NCBI RefSeq assembly: GCF_000013225.1
Contig: NC_007776.1
Location: 1,579,001 to 1,643,000 of the forward strand
From: Synechococcus sp. JA-2-3B'a(2-13)
Lineage (GTDB): Bacteria; Cyanobacteriota; Cyanobacteriia; Thermostichales; Thermostichaceae
Length of the DNA stretch: 64,000 nucleotides
Direction: 5' to 3'
The translations under genes and the position numbers were made by a program. The notes under the pieces are model-generated. The model did no database searches. It was not told the DNA's origin and saw only the letters and a list, made by a program, of their open reading frames with translations. The first letter of the stretch is position 1; the number at the start of each line of letters is the position of its first letter. Shown piece after piece: positions 17,008-27,418 of this stretch.

Positions 17008-18948
17008 ATGAGCGGTCTGCCCCCCGATTTCATTCAGTTGGTGCGCCAAAAGGCCGACCTCGTGGAAGTGGTGGCCGAAAAAGTGGTGCTGCGCAAGCAG
17101 GGAAAGAACTTCGTTGGGCTTTGCCCTTTCCACAACGACCACAAACCCAGTTTTCAGGTCAGCCCCAGCAAGCAGATCTACAAGTGCTTCTCCTGCGGGG
17201 CAGGGGGAGATGTGCTGCGCTTTGTCATGCAGACCGAGCATCTCTCCTTTGCTGAGGCCGTGCGCCACTTGGCGCGGCGATACCACATACCTCTGCCCAC
17301 CCGCAATCCCGAGGCGCAGCCCTTGGGATCCCTTGATGAGCGGGAGCTCTCCCACCGGGAAAAGCTGCTGGAGATTTTGGCCATGGCTGCCGATTTTTAT
17401 CGGCATGCCCTCCGATCCCAGCTAGGATCCGCCGCCCGCCAGTACCTGCACAGCCGCCACCTGAGCGAAGAAACTTTGCAAAAATTTCAAATCGGCTTTG
17501 CTCCCCCCGGCTGGCAATCTCTCTACGAATACTTGGTCAACCACAAGCGCCAACCGGTCAAACTTTTAGAAGAGGCTGGATTGCTGGTTCCCCGCCAGCA
17601 GGGATCCGGCCACTACGACCGCTTTCGCAACCGGATCATGCTGCCCATTTTCGATGTGCAGGGGCGGGTGATCGGGTTTGCCGGCAGAGCCTTGGGGGAG
17701 TCAGGACAGCCCAAGTACCTCAACTCTCCAGAAACAGAGCTTTTCAACAAAAGCCAGGTGGTCTATGGCCTCAACTTTGCCCGCGATGCCATTGCCAAAG
17801 CCGATCAAGTCCTGGTGGTGGAAGGCTACTTCGATGTCATCGCCCTGCATCAGGCGGGAGTTGCCTATGCTGTAGCGGCCATGGGCACTGCTTTGACACC
17901 CCACCAGGTGAAGACCCTGCTGCGCTACACCCAGTCGAAGCGGCTGATCCTCAATTTTGATGCGGATCGGGCCGGTTTGAACGCCGCCAGCCGGGCCATT
18001 GAAGCCATTGAAGAACAAGCGCGGCGCGGAGAAATTGAGCTGCGCATTCTCACCCTTCCTGAGGGCAAAGATGCCGACGAGTTTTTGCGGGAGTACAAGA
18101 GCTCGGCCCCGCCGACGCGAGCGGTTGCTGAACTGCAAACCCTGATCGAGCAAGCTCCCCTGTGGCTGGATTGGCGAATTGAACAGGTGTTGGCCGGTCG
18201 GGATCTGAGCCGGGCCACCGATTTTCAGCAGGCCCGTCAAGCCCTTGTGCAACTGCTGGCCGGTTTGGGTGGACAATGGCGCTCTTTGTATTTGCACAAA
18301 GTGGCAGAATTGCTCAGCCGCGGCAACGGTCGCCTCAGTCGAGACTTGGAAGAAGACCTGCGCCGAGCCGTGCGGCAGTACCGCTGGGCCAAACCCCAGC
18401 AACCTTCCCTCAATAAGGGATCCAAACTCTTGCAATCTGAGTCCCATCTTTTGCAGATCTTTCTGCATTTTGGCGAGTATCGCCACGAAATTCGCCAAAC
18501 TTTGCTGGAGCGGGAGCTGCAATTTAGTTTTCGCCCCCACCGGGAGCTGTGGCAGCGGATCTTGGAACTGATCTCGGCTCAGCCGGAGCTGGAAGAGCAA
18601 GAAGAGACGTTGCTGACGGCTTTGCGCACCCTCTGTGCCCAAGATGAGCAGCTCAACGAGCGCCTCAGCCATCTGCTCTGGTTGGACGAAAATACCCGCG
18701 TAGCCCTGATGCGTCCACGGATGGTGGTGCGGGCCGCCATTGCCAACATGGAGCTGGAAATTCGCCAGAAGCGCTACCGCTACTGGACCCAACTGTGGGA
18801 TCAAGCCTTTTCCGAAGGCAACACTGCCCTGGCCGCCCAGTACCAGGCCAGCATCCAGCAGGAATACCAAGCGATTCAGGCGCTGCAGCGGCAGGTGCAA
18901 CTGAGCCTGGAAGACATGTCGGAAACCCCACTGGCCGAAGATTTATAG
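17008..18948 (+). CDS. dnaG: DNA primase
   Basis: DnaG makes RNA primers for replication. The ATG at 17008 (MSGLPPDFIQLVRQKADLVE) is the natural start; upstream in-frame codons lack family character. The CHC2 zinc motif is formed by Cys39, His42, Cys60 and Cys63 (CPFH...CFSC). The catalytic domain has the conserved FRNRIMLPIFD and GFAGRAL blocks, and the TOPRIM fold shows VLVVEGYFDVIAL and LNFDADRAG. The C-terminal third is helical and would bind helicase. The 646-residue length is normal. A degenerate repeat-like stretch (SSAPPTRAV) lies after the TOPRIM region. Confidence 0.95.
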   Translation: MSGLPPDFIQLVRQKADLVEVVAEKVVLRKQGKNFVGLCPFHNDHKPSFQVSPSKQIYKCFSCGAGGDVLRFVMQTEHLSFAEAVRHLARRYHIPLPTRNPEAQPLGSLDERELSHREKLLEILAMAADFYRHALRSQLGSAARQYLHSRHLSEETLQKFQIGFAPPGWQSLYEYLVNHKRQPVKLLEEAGLLVPRQQGSGHYDRFRNRIMLPIFDVQGRVIGFAGRALGESGQPKYLNSPETELFNKSQVVYGLNFARDAIAKADQVLVVEGYFDVIALHQAGVAYAVAAMGTALTPHQVKTLLRYTQSKRLILNFDADRAGLNAASRAIEAIEEQARRGEIELRILTLPEGKDADEFLREYKSSAPPTRAVAELQTLIEQAPLWLDWRIEQVLAGRDLSRATDFQQARQALVQLLAGLGGQWRSLYLHKVAELLSRGNGRLSRDLEEDLRRAVRQYRWAKPQQPSLNKGSKLLQSESHLLQIFLHFGEYRHEIRQTLLERELQFSFRPHRELWQRILELISAQPELEEQEETLLTALRTLCAQDEQLNERLSHLLWLDENTRVALMRPRMVVRAAIANMELEIRQKRYRYWTQLWDQAFSEGNTALAAQYQASIQQEYQAIQALQRQVQLSLEDMSETPLAEDL

Positions 18949-19010
18949 TCATTTCGATTCAAACTAGGACACTAAACCCATAACCCCATACGCGGCCAGA
19001 AGGCTTCTCT
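18949..19010 (+). repeat. Small noncoding element, left copy of an inverted pair
   Basis: TCATTTCGATTCAAACTAGG plus AC (18949-18970) recurs as a perfect 22-bp inverted copy at 23890-23911. A second matching block, GGCCAGAAGGCTTCTCT (18994-19010), recurs as AGCCTTCTGGCC at 23860-23871 in the same relative order. The element starts directly after the dnaG stop. Confidence 0.75.
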
Positions 19011-19031
19011 CTATAGCCCGAGTGTCTCACC

Positions 19032-19059
19032 CTAAACTGAACAGCACTCTAAACTGAAC
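19032..19059 (+). repeat. Direct repeat of 11 bp between dnaG and alaS
   Basis: CTAAACTGAAC occurs twice with a 17-bp period (19032-19042 and 19049-19059). No gene lies in this 163-bp gap. Confidence 0.5.
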
Positions 19060-19111
19060 GACTGTAGTGGCTGATGGACGGCCTGTTGGTGCTCAAAAGG
19101 GCTTCGCTCCC

Positions 19112-21766
<2,655 letters not shown>

Positions 21767-22050
21767 GACAGGCGAAGATGGCTGTATTCATCAATTCTAA
21801 GTTTTCCCTCTGCAGGGCAGTCCAGCCCTTGTTGTTCTCCTCTGTTCCACCAAACCCCATCCGCCGAAAACCTAAGCGATTTGTCCGATTAACCTCAGGG
21901 CGGGCAGACGCTAAGATCAGCCTATCTGAGGCAGTTGTGCAAGATTTGTTTCTTCTTGGTCTAACCTGTATGTATCTCTCACAACTTGCCTGCCGACTTC
22001 TTGGCTCCGTCTCGGTTGTCCGGATCGCCAGCCGGTAACCCCAAACTGGT

Positions 22051-23712
22051 ATGCCCACTTGCTACTGCCTTAACCCTGCCTGTTTGCACCCGGAAAACCC
22101 GGCGGATGCCTCTACCTGTGCCTCTTGTGGCCATCCCCTCCTGCTGCGCAATCGCTACCGGGCCTTCAAGCGCATCGGCCAGGGGGGATTTGGCTCTACC
22201 TTTTTGGCGCGGGATGAGGACATGCCCTCCAAACCTTGGCGGGTGATCAAGCAGTTGCGCCCGGTCGAGGGATCCCCGCAACTGGCCAAGCTGGCGGAGG
22301 AGCTCTTCAATCGCGAGGCCCAAGTGTTGGAGCGCCTGGGGGAACATTCGCAGATCCCCAAGCTCTACGCCCACTTTCAGGAAGGCGGCAAGTTCTACTT
22401 GGTGCAGGAATTTATCCAGGGCACCACCCTCTCCCAAGAAATGCGTCGCAATGGGCCCTTTTCCGAAGAACAAACCCGGCAGGTGATGCAGGAGGTGCTG
22501 CTGATCCTCAGCTATGTCCACAGCCACAACACGGTTCACCGAGACATTAAACCCGCCAACCTGATTCGTCGCAAAGAAGATGGCCGATTGGTGCTGATCG
22601 ACTTTGGGGCCGTCAAGCAGCTCGGCCCGGGCCAGGATTCGGCAGAAGAGGCGACGGCCATTCGCTCGCTGGGCTTTTCTCCCCCGGAGCAAGTAGCCGG
22701 CCAGGCGGTCGGTCCCTCTAGCGATCTCTATGCTTTGGCGGCTACCTGCATCAACTTGATGACGTTGGAATCTCCGGCCAAGTTTTATAACCATGAAACG
22801 GGGCAGTGGGATTGGTCGGATGAACTGCAGCTTAGCCCTGAATTCGACGCCATTTTGCACCGCATGTTGCAGCCGGCCATCAATCAGCGCTTTGCCACCG
22901 CCACCGAGGTCTTGCGGGCGTTGCAAGGGATCCCGGTGGAAGAGGCAGGCGGCCCGATCTCTCAGCCGATTGTGTTGCCCAGCTCTCCCCTGTCTGCCAA
23001 TCCCAGCACATCGGTGATCTCCGGCTACTGGGCCAAGCGCCGCTCAGGCGGTTTCTCGCCCACACCCCTACCTCAGTTCACCGCAGGGGGAATGACAGCC
23101 AGCAGCCCGCTATCCATCCCCTCTGAGTGGGGGAGCACCACCGGTTTTACCCAACTGGGCCGAGCCAGTAGCATCACAGGCGGCGGACGGATCAAGCCGG
23201 CCACCCCACCGCGGATCCCTTCCATGGCGGGGGCCGATCTACGGGGCAAGTCCTTTGCCAACCAAAACCTAGCCGGCTATGATTTGCGCCAGGCCGATCT
23301 GCGGGGGGCCGATTTCTCAGGGGCCAACTTGCAGGGGGCGGATCTGCGCGGGATCCTCTTCAACACCCCTCAACCCCATTGGCTACGGGTTTTGAGCCAA
23401 CTGTCTGGATCGGCCAAAACATTGGGAGGGATCCTGACAGGCTTGGGGGGGCTGCTGGGCTCAGGGATCCTGGCCTTTTTGCTTGTCCGCCTGACCACGG
23501 GCAATTTGGTTTATGCGTTAGGAGCGGCTGGGATCGCCTTGGTGGTGGCCAGCTCGGTGATCTGGTCGATGGGCGGTGGGGTTCGTTTGGCTCGATACCC
23601 AGAAGAAAAGAGCAAGCGCTTTACCAACTTTTGCAAAGCGGATCTACGGGGGGCGCGGATGGACGAGAAGCTACGGAAGTTTGCCCGCCGACAGGGGGCC
23701 ATCTTGAGTTGA
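22051..23712 (+). CDS. Serine/threonine protein kinase with N-terminal Cys motif and pentapeptide repeats (SpkB-like)
   Basis: The 553-residue protein begins with a Cys cluster (Cys4, Cys6, Cys11, Cys23, Cys26) that looks like a zinc ribbon. A Hanks-type kinase domain follows: P-loop GQGGFGST (43-50), Lys67, catalytic HRDIKPAN with Asp165 and Asn170, DFGAV with Asp184, and the SPPEQVAGQ segment. After a Ser/Pro-rich linker come pentapeptide repeats (ADLRGKSFANQNLAGYDLRQ and following) and then two membrane segments. The architecture matches cyanobacterial SpkB-type kinases, which have been linked to stress responses; targets here are unknown. It is divergent from alaS. Confidence 0.9.
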   Translation: MPTCYCLNPACLHPENPADASTCASCGHPLLLRNRYRAFKRIGQGGFGSTFLARDEDMPSKPWRVIKQLRPVEGSPQLAKLAEELFNREAQVLERLGEHSQIPKLYAHFQEGGKFYLVQEFIQGTTLSQEMRRNGPFSEEQTRQVMQEVLLILSYVHSHNTVHRDIKPANLIRRKEDGRLVLIDFGAVKQLGPGQDSAEEATAIRSLGFSPPEQVAGQAVGPSSDLYALAATCINLMTLESPAKFYNHETGQWDWSDELQLSPEFDAILHRMLQPAINQRFATATEVLRALQGIPVEEAGGPISQPIVLPSSPLSANPSTSVISGYWAKRRSGGFSPTPLPQFTAGGMTASSPLSIPSEWGSTTGFTQLGRASSITGGGRIKPATPPRIPSMAGADLRGKSFANQNLAGYDLRQADLRGADFSGANLQGADLRGILFNTPQPHWLRVLSQLSGSAKTLGGILTGLGGLLGSGILAFLLVRLTTGNLVYALGAAGIALVVASSVIWSMGGGVRLARYPEEKSKRFTNFCKADLRGARMDEKLRKFARRQGAILS

Positions 23713-23828
23713 CGCAGGGCGGATTGCGGATCTGGCGGATCTGGAATTTTGCGTTGCGATCTTTAAACTTTATAGATCTTTAATAGTTTTATAGTTGTTT
23801 CAGGTTAGGATGAGACGTCTGGGCTACT

Positions 23829-23852
23829 GATCGCGCCGGCGGGACGGAGTCC
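23829..23852 (-). repeat. GLRPANAI-type repeat, intergenic inverted copy
   Basis: The minus strand reads GGACTCCGTCCCGCCGGCGC followed by GATC. It directly adjoins the inverted small element at 23860-23911. Confidence 0.8.
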
Positions 23853-23859
23853 TTAGAAA

Positions 23860-23911
23860 AGCCTTCTGGCCCTCCGCATTCAACGCTTTGTCCTAGTTTG
23901 AATCGAAATGA
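23860..23911 (-). repeat. Small noncoding element, right copy of an inverted pair
   Basis: This is the inverted partner of 18949-19010: 22 identical bases at 23890-23911 and a second shared block at 23860-23871. The two copies bracket alaS and the pentapeptide kinase. Confidence 0.75.
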
Positions 23912-23949
23912 CCACAAAACCATAAAATAAAAGAGAAAAGTTCAAGAGC

Positions 23950-24453
23950 TCAAGCCATTGAAGGGGGTGGGGAAGCCCATCTGCGAAGAGACCGGTTGAC
24001 CTGTTCCGTCAGAGCTCGGCAGGCTACGGTTTTGCCCTGTTGCCGATCCCCAGCTTGGTCGTAAAAGACAATACCATCGGCCCGAGAAAGGCCCAACGCC
24101 AAGAACAACAGCTCCAAGACCCCAAAAGAAGCGGTCTCCAGCTCCGGCGCTCGATCCTTAAGCTCTGCCAGCGTGGTGTGGGCATCTTCCAGGTGGCCGA
24201 AGGCCGGGATCCACAGATGGGTCGTCGGCTGGGATCCCTCTGAGGATGAGTCGCCAGCAGCAGGATCCTCGACCACCCGCACCGTCAGCCAGCCGCCATC
24301 GGGGTAGCGCAAGGTGGTGTATTGCAGGTGATCCAGGTGTTGAGCCACCTGAGTGAGCACATCCGCCACCTGTTGCATTGCCGCCGTCGGGATCCCGTTT
24401 TGGGGAGCAGTATCCACAAGGGTTGCGGCCTGTGCTGCCAAACTAACCACCAT
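23950..24453 (-). CDS. Protein of unknown function
   Basis: The ATG at 24453 gives a 167-residue protein (MVVSLAAQAATLVDTAPQNG); TTG codons just upstream are possible starts, but a GAGG ribosome-binding sequence suits the ATG better. It has an early helical segment (AAMQQVADVLTQVAQHLDHL), then beta-like YTTLRYPDGGWLTVRVVED, a low-complexity SSSEGS loop and a C-terminal half with GVLELLFLALGLSRADGIVFYDQ. I do not recognise the family. It lies next to tRNA-Asp on the opposite strand. Confidence 0.5.
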   Translation of the reverse strand: MVVSLAAQAATLVDTAPQNGIPTAAMQQVADVLTQVAQHLDHLQYTTLRYPDGGWLTVRVVEDPAAGDSSSEGSQPTTHLWIPAFGHLEDAHTTLAELKDRAPELETASFGVLELLFLALGLSRADGIVFYDQAGDRQQGKTVACRALTEQVNRSLRRWASPPPSMA

Positions 24454-24502
24454 GATTGACAACAATCCTCGTCCACATCCAGAATAGATATTCGCAGCGA
24501 TT

Positions 24503-24576
24503 GGGGCTGTAGTTCAATTGGTTAGAGCACCGCCCTGTCACGGCGGAAGTTGCGGGTTCGAGCCCCGTCAGCCCCG
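24503..24576 (+). tRNA. tRNA-Asp (GUC)
   Basis: The acceptor stem GGGGCTG pairs with CAGCCCC, with discriminator G at 24576. The D arm is TAGTTCAATTGGTTAGAGCA and the anticodon stem-loop is CCGCCCTGTCACGGCGG with anticodon GTC. The T arm is GCGGGTTCGAGCCCCGT. The 3' CCA is not encoded. Confidence 0.95.
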
Positions 24577-24735
24577 TACTCTTGAGAACACTCTAGCTTA
24601 GTCGCTCTCCTGCAGCCTCATATCTCCAGACTGATCTGATTTCTGATGGAGACTGCTGCGCAACGCGGTCGGCCTGGGGTTTAAGCTTCGGCGGTGGGGC
24701 CACTCTAAAATGGGGCTTAGTCCAGGGGAAAAACC

Positions 24736-25917
24736 ATGCAGTATCGCAGATTTGGGCGTACCGAGCTGCCTATGCCCGTGCTGAGCTGTGGTGGCATGCG
24801 CTATCAACACAGTTGGCAAGATACTCCTTGGTCAGGGATCCCAGCGGCAAGCCAGCAGAACCTGGAGGCGACGATTCGCCGGGCCTTGGAGGTGGGCATC
24901 AACCACATCGAAACTGCCCGCGGCTATGGCACTTCTGAAATGCAGTTGGGCCGCATTTTGCCGCTCTTTCCCCGGCAAGATCTGATTGTGCAGACGAAAA
25001 TTGGCCCCAGCGCCGACCCGCAGCAGTTCCTGGCCAAGTTCGAGCAATCGATGAGCTACTTGAACCTCGATTATGTGGATCTGCTGGCCATCCACGGGTT
25101 GAATACCTGGGAAGACTTGGAGCACAGCCTGCGTCCAGGGGGGTGTCTGGAGGTGTGTCAGCGCCTGGTACGGCAGGGGCGGGTGCGTTTTGTCGGCTTC
25201 TCCACCCATGGGCCGACGGAGTTGATCGTGGAAGCCATACGGTCAGGGGGCTTTGATTACGTCAACCTACACTGGTACTTTGTCAACCAAACCAACTGGC
25301 CCGCCATTGAGGCTGCCGCCCAGCAGGATATGGGGGTATTCATCATCAGTCCCTCGGATAAGGGGGGCAAGCTTTACGATCCGCCCGCCAAGCTGGTGCA
25401 GTTGTGCCAACCCCTCAGCCCGATGGTCTTCAACGACCTGTTCTGTCTGTCCCATCCCCAGGTTCACACCCTCAGCATTGGGGCGGCCCGACCCAGCGAT
25501 TTTGATGAGCACCTGCGGGCGGTGGAGCTGTTGGATCGGGCTGATGAGCTGTTGCCGCCGATCCTGGCCCGCCTAGAGCAAGCTTTGATCGAGCAGGTGG
25601 GGGAACACTACGCCAAAACTTGGCACCAGGGCCTGCCTCGCTACGACCAAACCCCCGGACAAGTGAATATCCCGTTCATTCTGCTGCTGCGCAATTTGGT
25701 CTTGGCCTATGACTTGGTGGACTATGCCAAGAGCCGTTACAACCTGTTGGGCAATGCCGGCAGTTGGCTCCCCGGCCAGCGGGCAGACAAAGTGGATGCC
25801 GAAGCCCTGCGACCTTATCTTATCCACAGCCCCCACCGCGACCGGATCCCGGCTTTGTTGCAAGAAGCCCATCGCCTGCTCTCTGGAGCTGAGGTGAAGC
25901 GCCTATCTCAGAGCTAG
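24736..25917 (+). CDS. Aldo/keto reductase family protein
   Basis: The first 270 residues follow the aldo/keto reductase barrel: MQYRRFGRTELPMPVLSCGG, then HIETARGYGTSEMQLG, IVQTKIG and LLAIHGL. These correspond to the Asp-Tyr-Lys-His catalytic tetrad, except that the usual Asp of DTAxxYG is Glu here. The C-terminal 120 residues (from LLPPILARLEQALIEQVGEHY) are a helical extension found in the larger members. I see no CxxCxxC iron-sulphur motif in it. The substrate is unknown. A good ATG follows tRNA-Asp by about 160 bp. Confidence 0.85.
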   Translation: MQYRRFGRTELPMPVLSCGGMRYQHSWQDTPWSGIPAASQQNLEATIRRALEVGINHIETARGYGTSEMQLGRILPLFPRQDLIVQTKIGPSADPQQFLAKFEQSMSYLNLDYVDLLAIHGLNTWEDLEHSLRPGGCLEVCQRLVRQGRVRFVGFSTHGPTELIVEAIRSGGFDYVNLHWYFVNQTNWPAIEAAAQQDMGVFIISPSDKGGKLYDPPAKLVQLCQPLSPMVFNDLFCLSHPQVHTLSIGAARPSDFDEHLRAVELLDRADELLPPILARLEQALIEQVGEHYAKTWHQGLPRYDQTPGQVNIPFILLLRNLVLAYDLVDYAKSRYNLLGNAGSWLPGQRADKVDAEALRPYLIHSPHRDRIPALLQEAHRLLSGAEVKRLSQS

Positions 25918-26051
25918 CTTGCTCAGGGATCCCCCCGTTTGACGGTCGAGATCCGGTGGAGAAGATGATATGGCAAGGTTTACTCTTTAACCGCAGGAAA
26001 AAAAGAGTTGTCAGCTCCCGCCAGCGGCTCCTTATCTCATTTGGGTAGCTC

Positions 26052-26321
26052 GTGTTAGAGTCTGAGCACTTTCGGCTATCTGAGCATGCGTTGAGACGGC
26101 TGCAGCAGCGACAAGAGATCGCAAGCCAGTGGATCGAGAGAGTTCTGAGCTGCCCTGACTACGTACAAGTGGATCCCAAAGATCCTCAGCTCAAGCAAGC
26201 CTATGGTCGAATTCCGGAGTACGGCAATCGCCTCCTGAAGATTGTTTACGATGAATCAACGGATCCTTGGACAGTGGTGACTATCTTTTTTGATCGAACA
26301 ATGGGGAAAAAGCTGCCATGA
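26052..26321 (+). CDS. DUF4258-like protein, putative toxin of a type II module
   Basis: The 89-residue protein starts at GTG 26052 and reads LSEHALRRLQQRQEIASQWIERVLSCPD, then GNRLLKIVYDESTDPWTVVTIFFDR. This is the DUF4258 pattern, a small RelE-like fold group. The next gene starts four bases before its stop (ATGA overlap) and is a DUF2283 protein, the usual partner. Toxin activity is inferred from this pairing only. Confidence 0.75.
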   Translation: MLESEHFRLSEHALRRLQQRQEIASQWIERVLSCPDYVQVDPKDPQLKQAYGRIPEYGNRLLKIVYDESTDPWTVVTIFFDRTMGKKLP

Positions 26322-26572
26322 GACCTTTCATCGAGTTTGATCCTGATGTGGATGCTGGATATATTCGTTTGACAACAGCTCAAGTCCAAAGCTCAGAGGA
26401 GATTGCCCCTGGGGTTGTTTTGGATTTCGACAAGGAAAATCAACTGGTTGGAGTTGAGGTTCTCTCTGTTCATCGACAAATGGATAGCGACATTAAAATG
26501 CTTCCGCAAGAGATTCAAGACTACATCGTTTTATTGAGAAACTCCGTGTTGCAAGAACAGTTACTGAGTTAG
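26318..26572 (+). CDS. DUF2283-like protein, putative antitoxin
   Basis: The 84-residue protein has the DUF2283 pattern: MRPFIEFDPDVDAGYIRL (compare the family's D-x-x-x-D-x-x-Y-I-x-L), then EEIAPGVVLDFDKENQLVGVEVLS. It overlaps the DUF4258 gene by four bases, so translation is coupled. DUF2283 proteins are proposed antitoxins; this has not been tested for this locus. Confidence 0.75.
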   Translation: MRPFIEFDPDVDAGYIRLTTAQVQSSEEIAPGVVLDFDKENQLVGVEVLSVHRQMDSDIKMLPQEIQDYIVLLRNSVLQEQLLS

Positions 26573-26589
26573 ATGAGAGTCTGGCAACA

Positions 26590-26850
26590 CTAGCCCCACC
26601 GCATCTGTAGACGCAAGAGGAGTACCATTGCGATGGCCAGCCTTTTACTGTGGCCTGTTTGGCATGGTTGTAGGTGATTGAGATAACAGTCGCCGACCTT
26701 TCGGATTGCCAACGGATGTGCCGTCACTTTTATCGGATAGGCCGCACTCTCTTGGATCTGGACGCTGCCAAAACCGTTCGGGATCAACCCACCTGGTTTG
26801 AGGCTCCATCTTAAGGTCAGGGGCAGGAACCTGTTTGCCAGCAGCCTCAA
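26590..26850 (-). CDS. Doubtful small ORF, possibly a decayed gene
   Basis: An 86-codon minus-strand frame reads GGLIPNGFGSVQIQESAAYP and VTAHPLAIRKVGDCYLNHL, which look more protein-like than a random frame. The N terminus overlaps the end of the neighbouring cyclotransferase region only loosely, and I recognise no family. It may be a remnant. Otherwise the 300 bases between 26573 and 26870 hold nothing I can name. Confidence 0.25.
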   Translation of the reverse strand: MRLLANRFLPLTLRWSLKPGGLIPNGFGSVQIQESAAYPIKVTAHPLAIRKVGDCYLNHLQPCQTGHSKRLAIAMVLLLRLQMRWG

Positions 26851-26870
26851 TCCCCTTGGACAGAGTGCTC

Positions 26871-27329
26871 TCAGCCACCCAACCCCATCGCTTCAATTTG
26901 ATGAATGTAGTCGGGGGGAAGCCCATGCTCTCGTGCCCCCTTCAAGATTCCTTGAAGATATCCCTCGCTTGGGATCAATGAATCATCAATGAATGAATCT
27001 CCCGCCACGTAAGTCATTGCTTCGATCACTTCACCCTCATCGCTTCGAACCTGAACCTGCTGGCGACGGTAATGACCTCCCGGAATTCCTTCATACCGAT
27101 CCATCCTCTCCAGCCTGTCCGAGCTGCACAGATAGGCAACTCCCCACACAACCCCAGAGGGATCCCGGACAATGTTGGCCTTGCCGGTTCCATCGTTGCC
27201 GCGCTTGTTGAACGTCAGGCGGTATCCCTGCAAACGAGCACGCCTAGCTTCCTTGAAATCAACAGTACGGTGTCCCATCTGCTGGGCATCTAGGTTACTT
27301 CCGTATGCAAAATACCACTGCTCACTCAT
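26871..27329 (-). CDS. Gamma-glutamylcyclotransferase-like protein
   Basis: The 152-residue protein shows the GGCT-like signature: WYFAYGSNLD near the N terminus (the YGSN loop that binds the gamma-glutamyl group), GYRLTFNKRGNDGTGKANIV, GVVWGVAYLCSSDRLERMDRYEG with the catalytic Glu region, and HYRRQQVQV. Related enzymes release 5-oxoproline from gamma-glutamyl compounds; many bacterial members are uncharacterised. It is divergent from the exonuclease-NTPase gene, 89 bp away. Confidence 0.85.
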   Translation of the reverse strand: MSEQWYFAYGSNLDAQQMGHRTVDFKEARRARLQGYRLTFNKRGNDGTGKANIVRDPSGVVWGVAYLCSSDRLERMDRYEGIPGGHYRRQQVQVRSDEGEVIEAMTYVAGDSFIDDSLIPSEGYLQGILKGAREHGLPPDYIHQIEAMGLGG

Positions 27330-27418
27330 CTCTAGTTCCCTTGGTGTCGGGTGAACCCGCCTACCCAGAATTACACTGAGATATTGAGCACATTAGCATC
27401 ACGGGATCCCGCCCCTCC

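Noticed and set aside
18101-18122. Possible GLRPANAI-type repeat within dnaG
   Set aside because: Only a short GGCCCCGCCGACGCGA core fits; too degenerate to separate from GC-rich coding sequence.
17701-18900. Minus-strand frame of 399 codons opposite dnaG
   Set aside because: It lies wholly antisense to dnaG, which has intact zinc-binding and TOPRIM motifs; no family pattern in the shadow.
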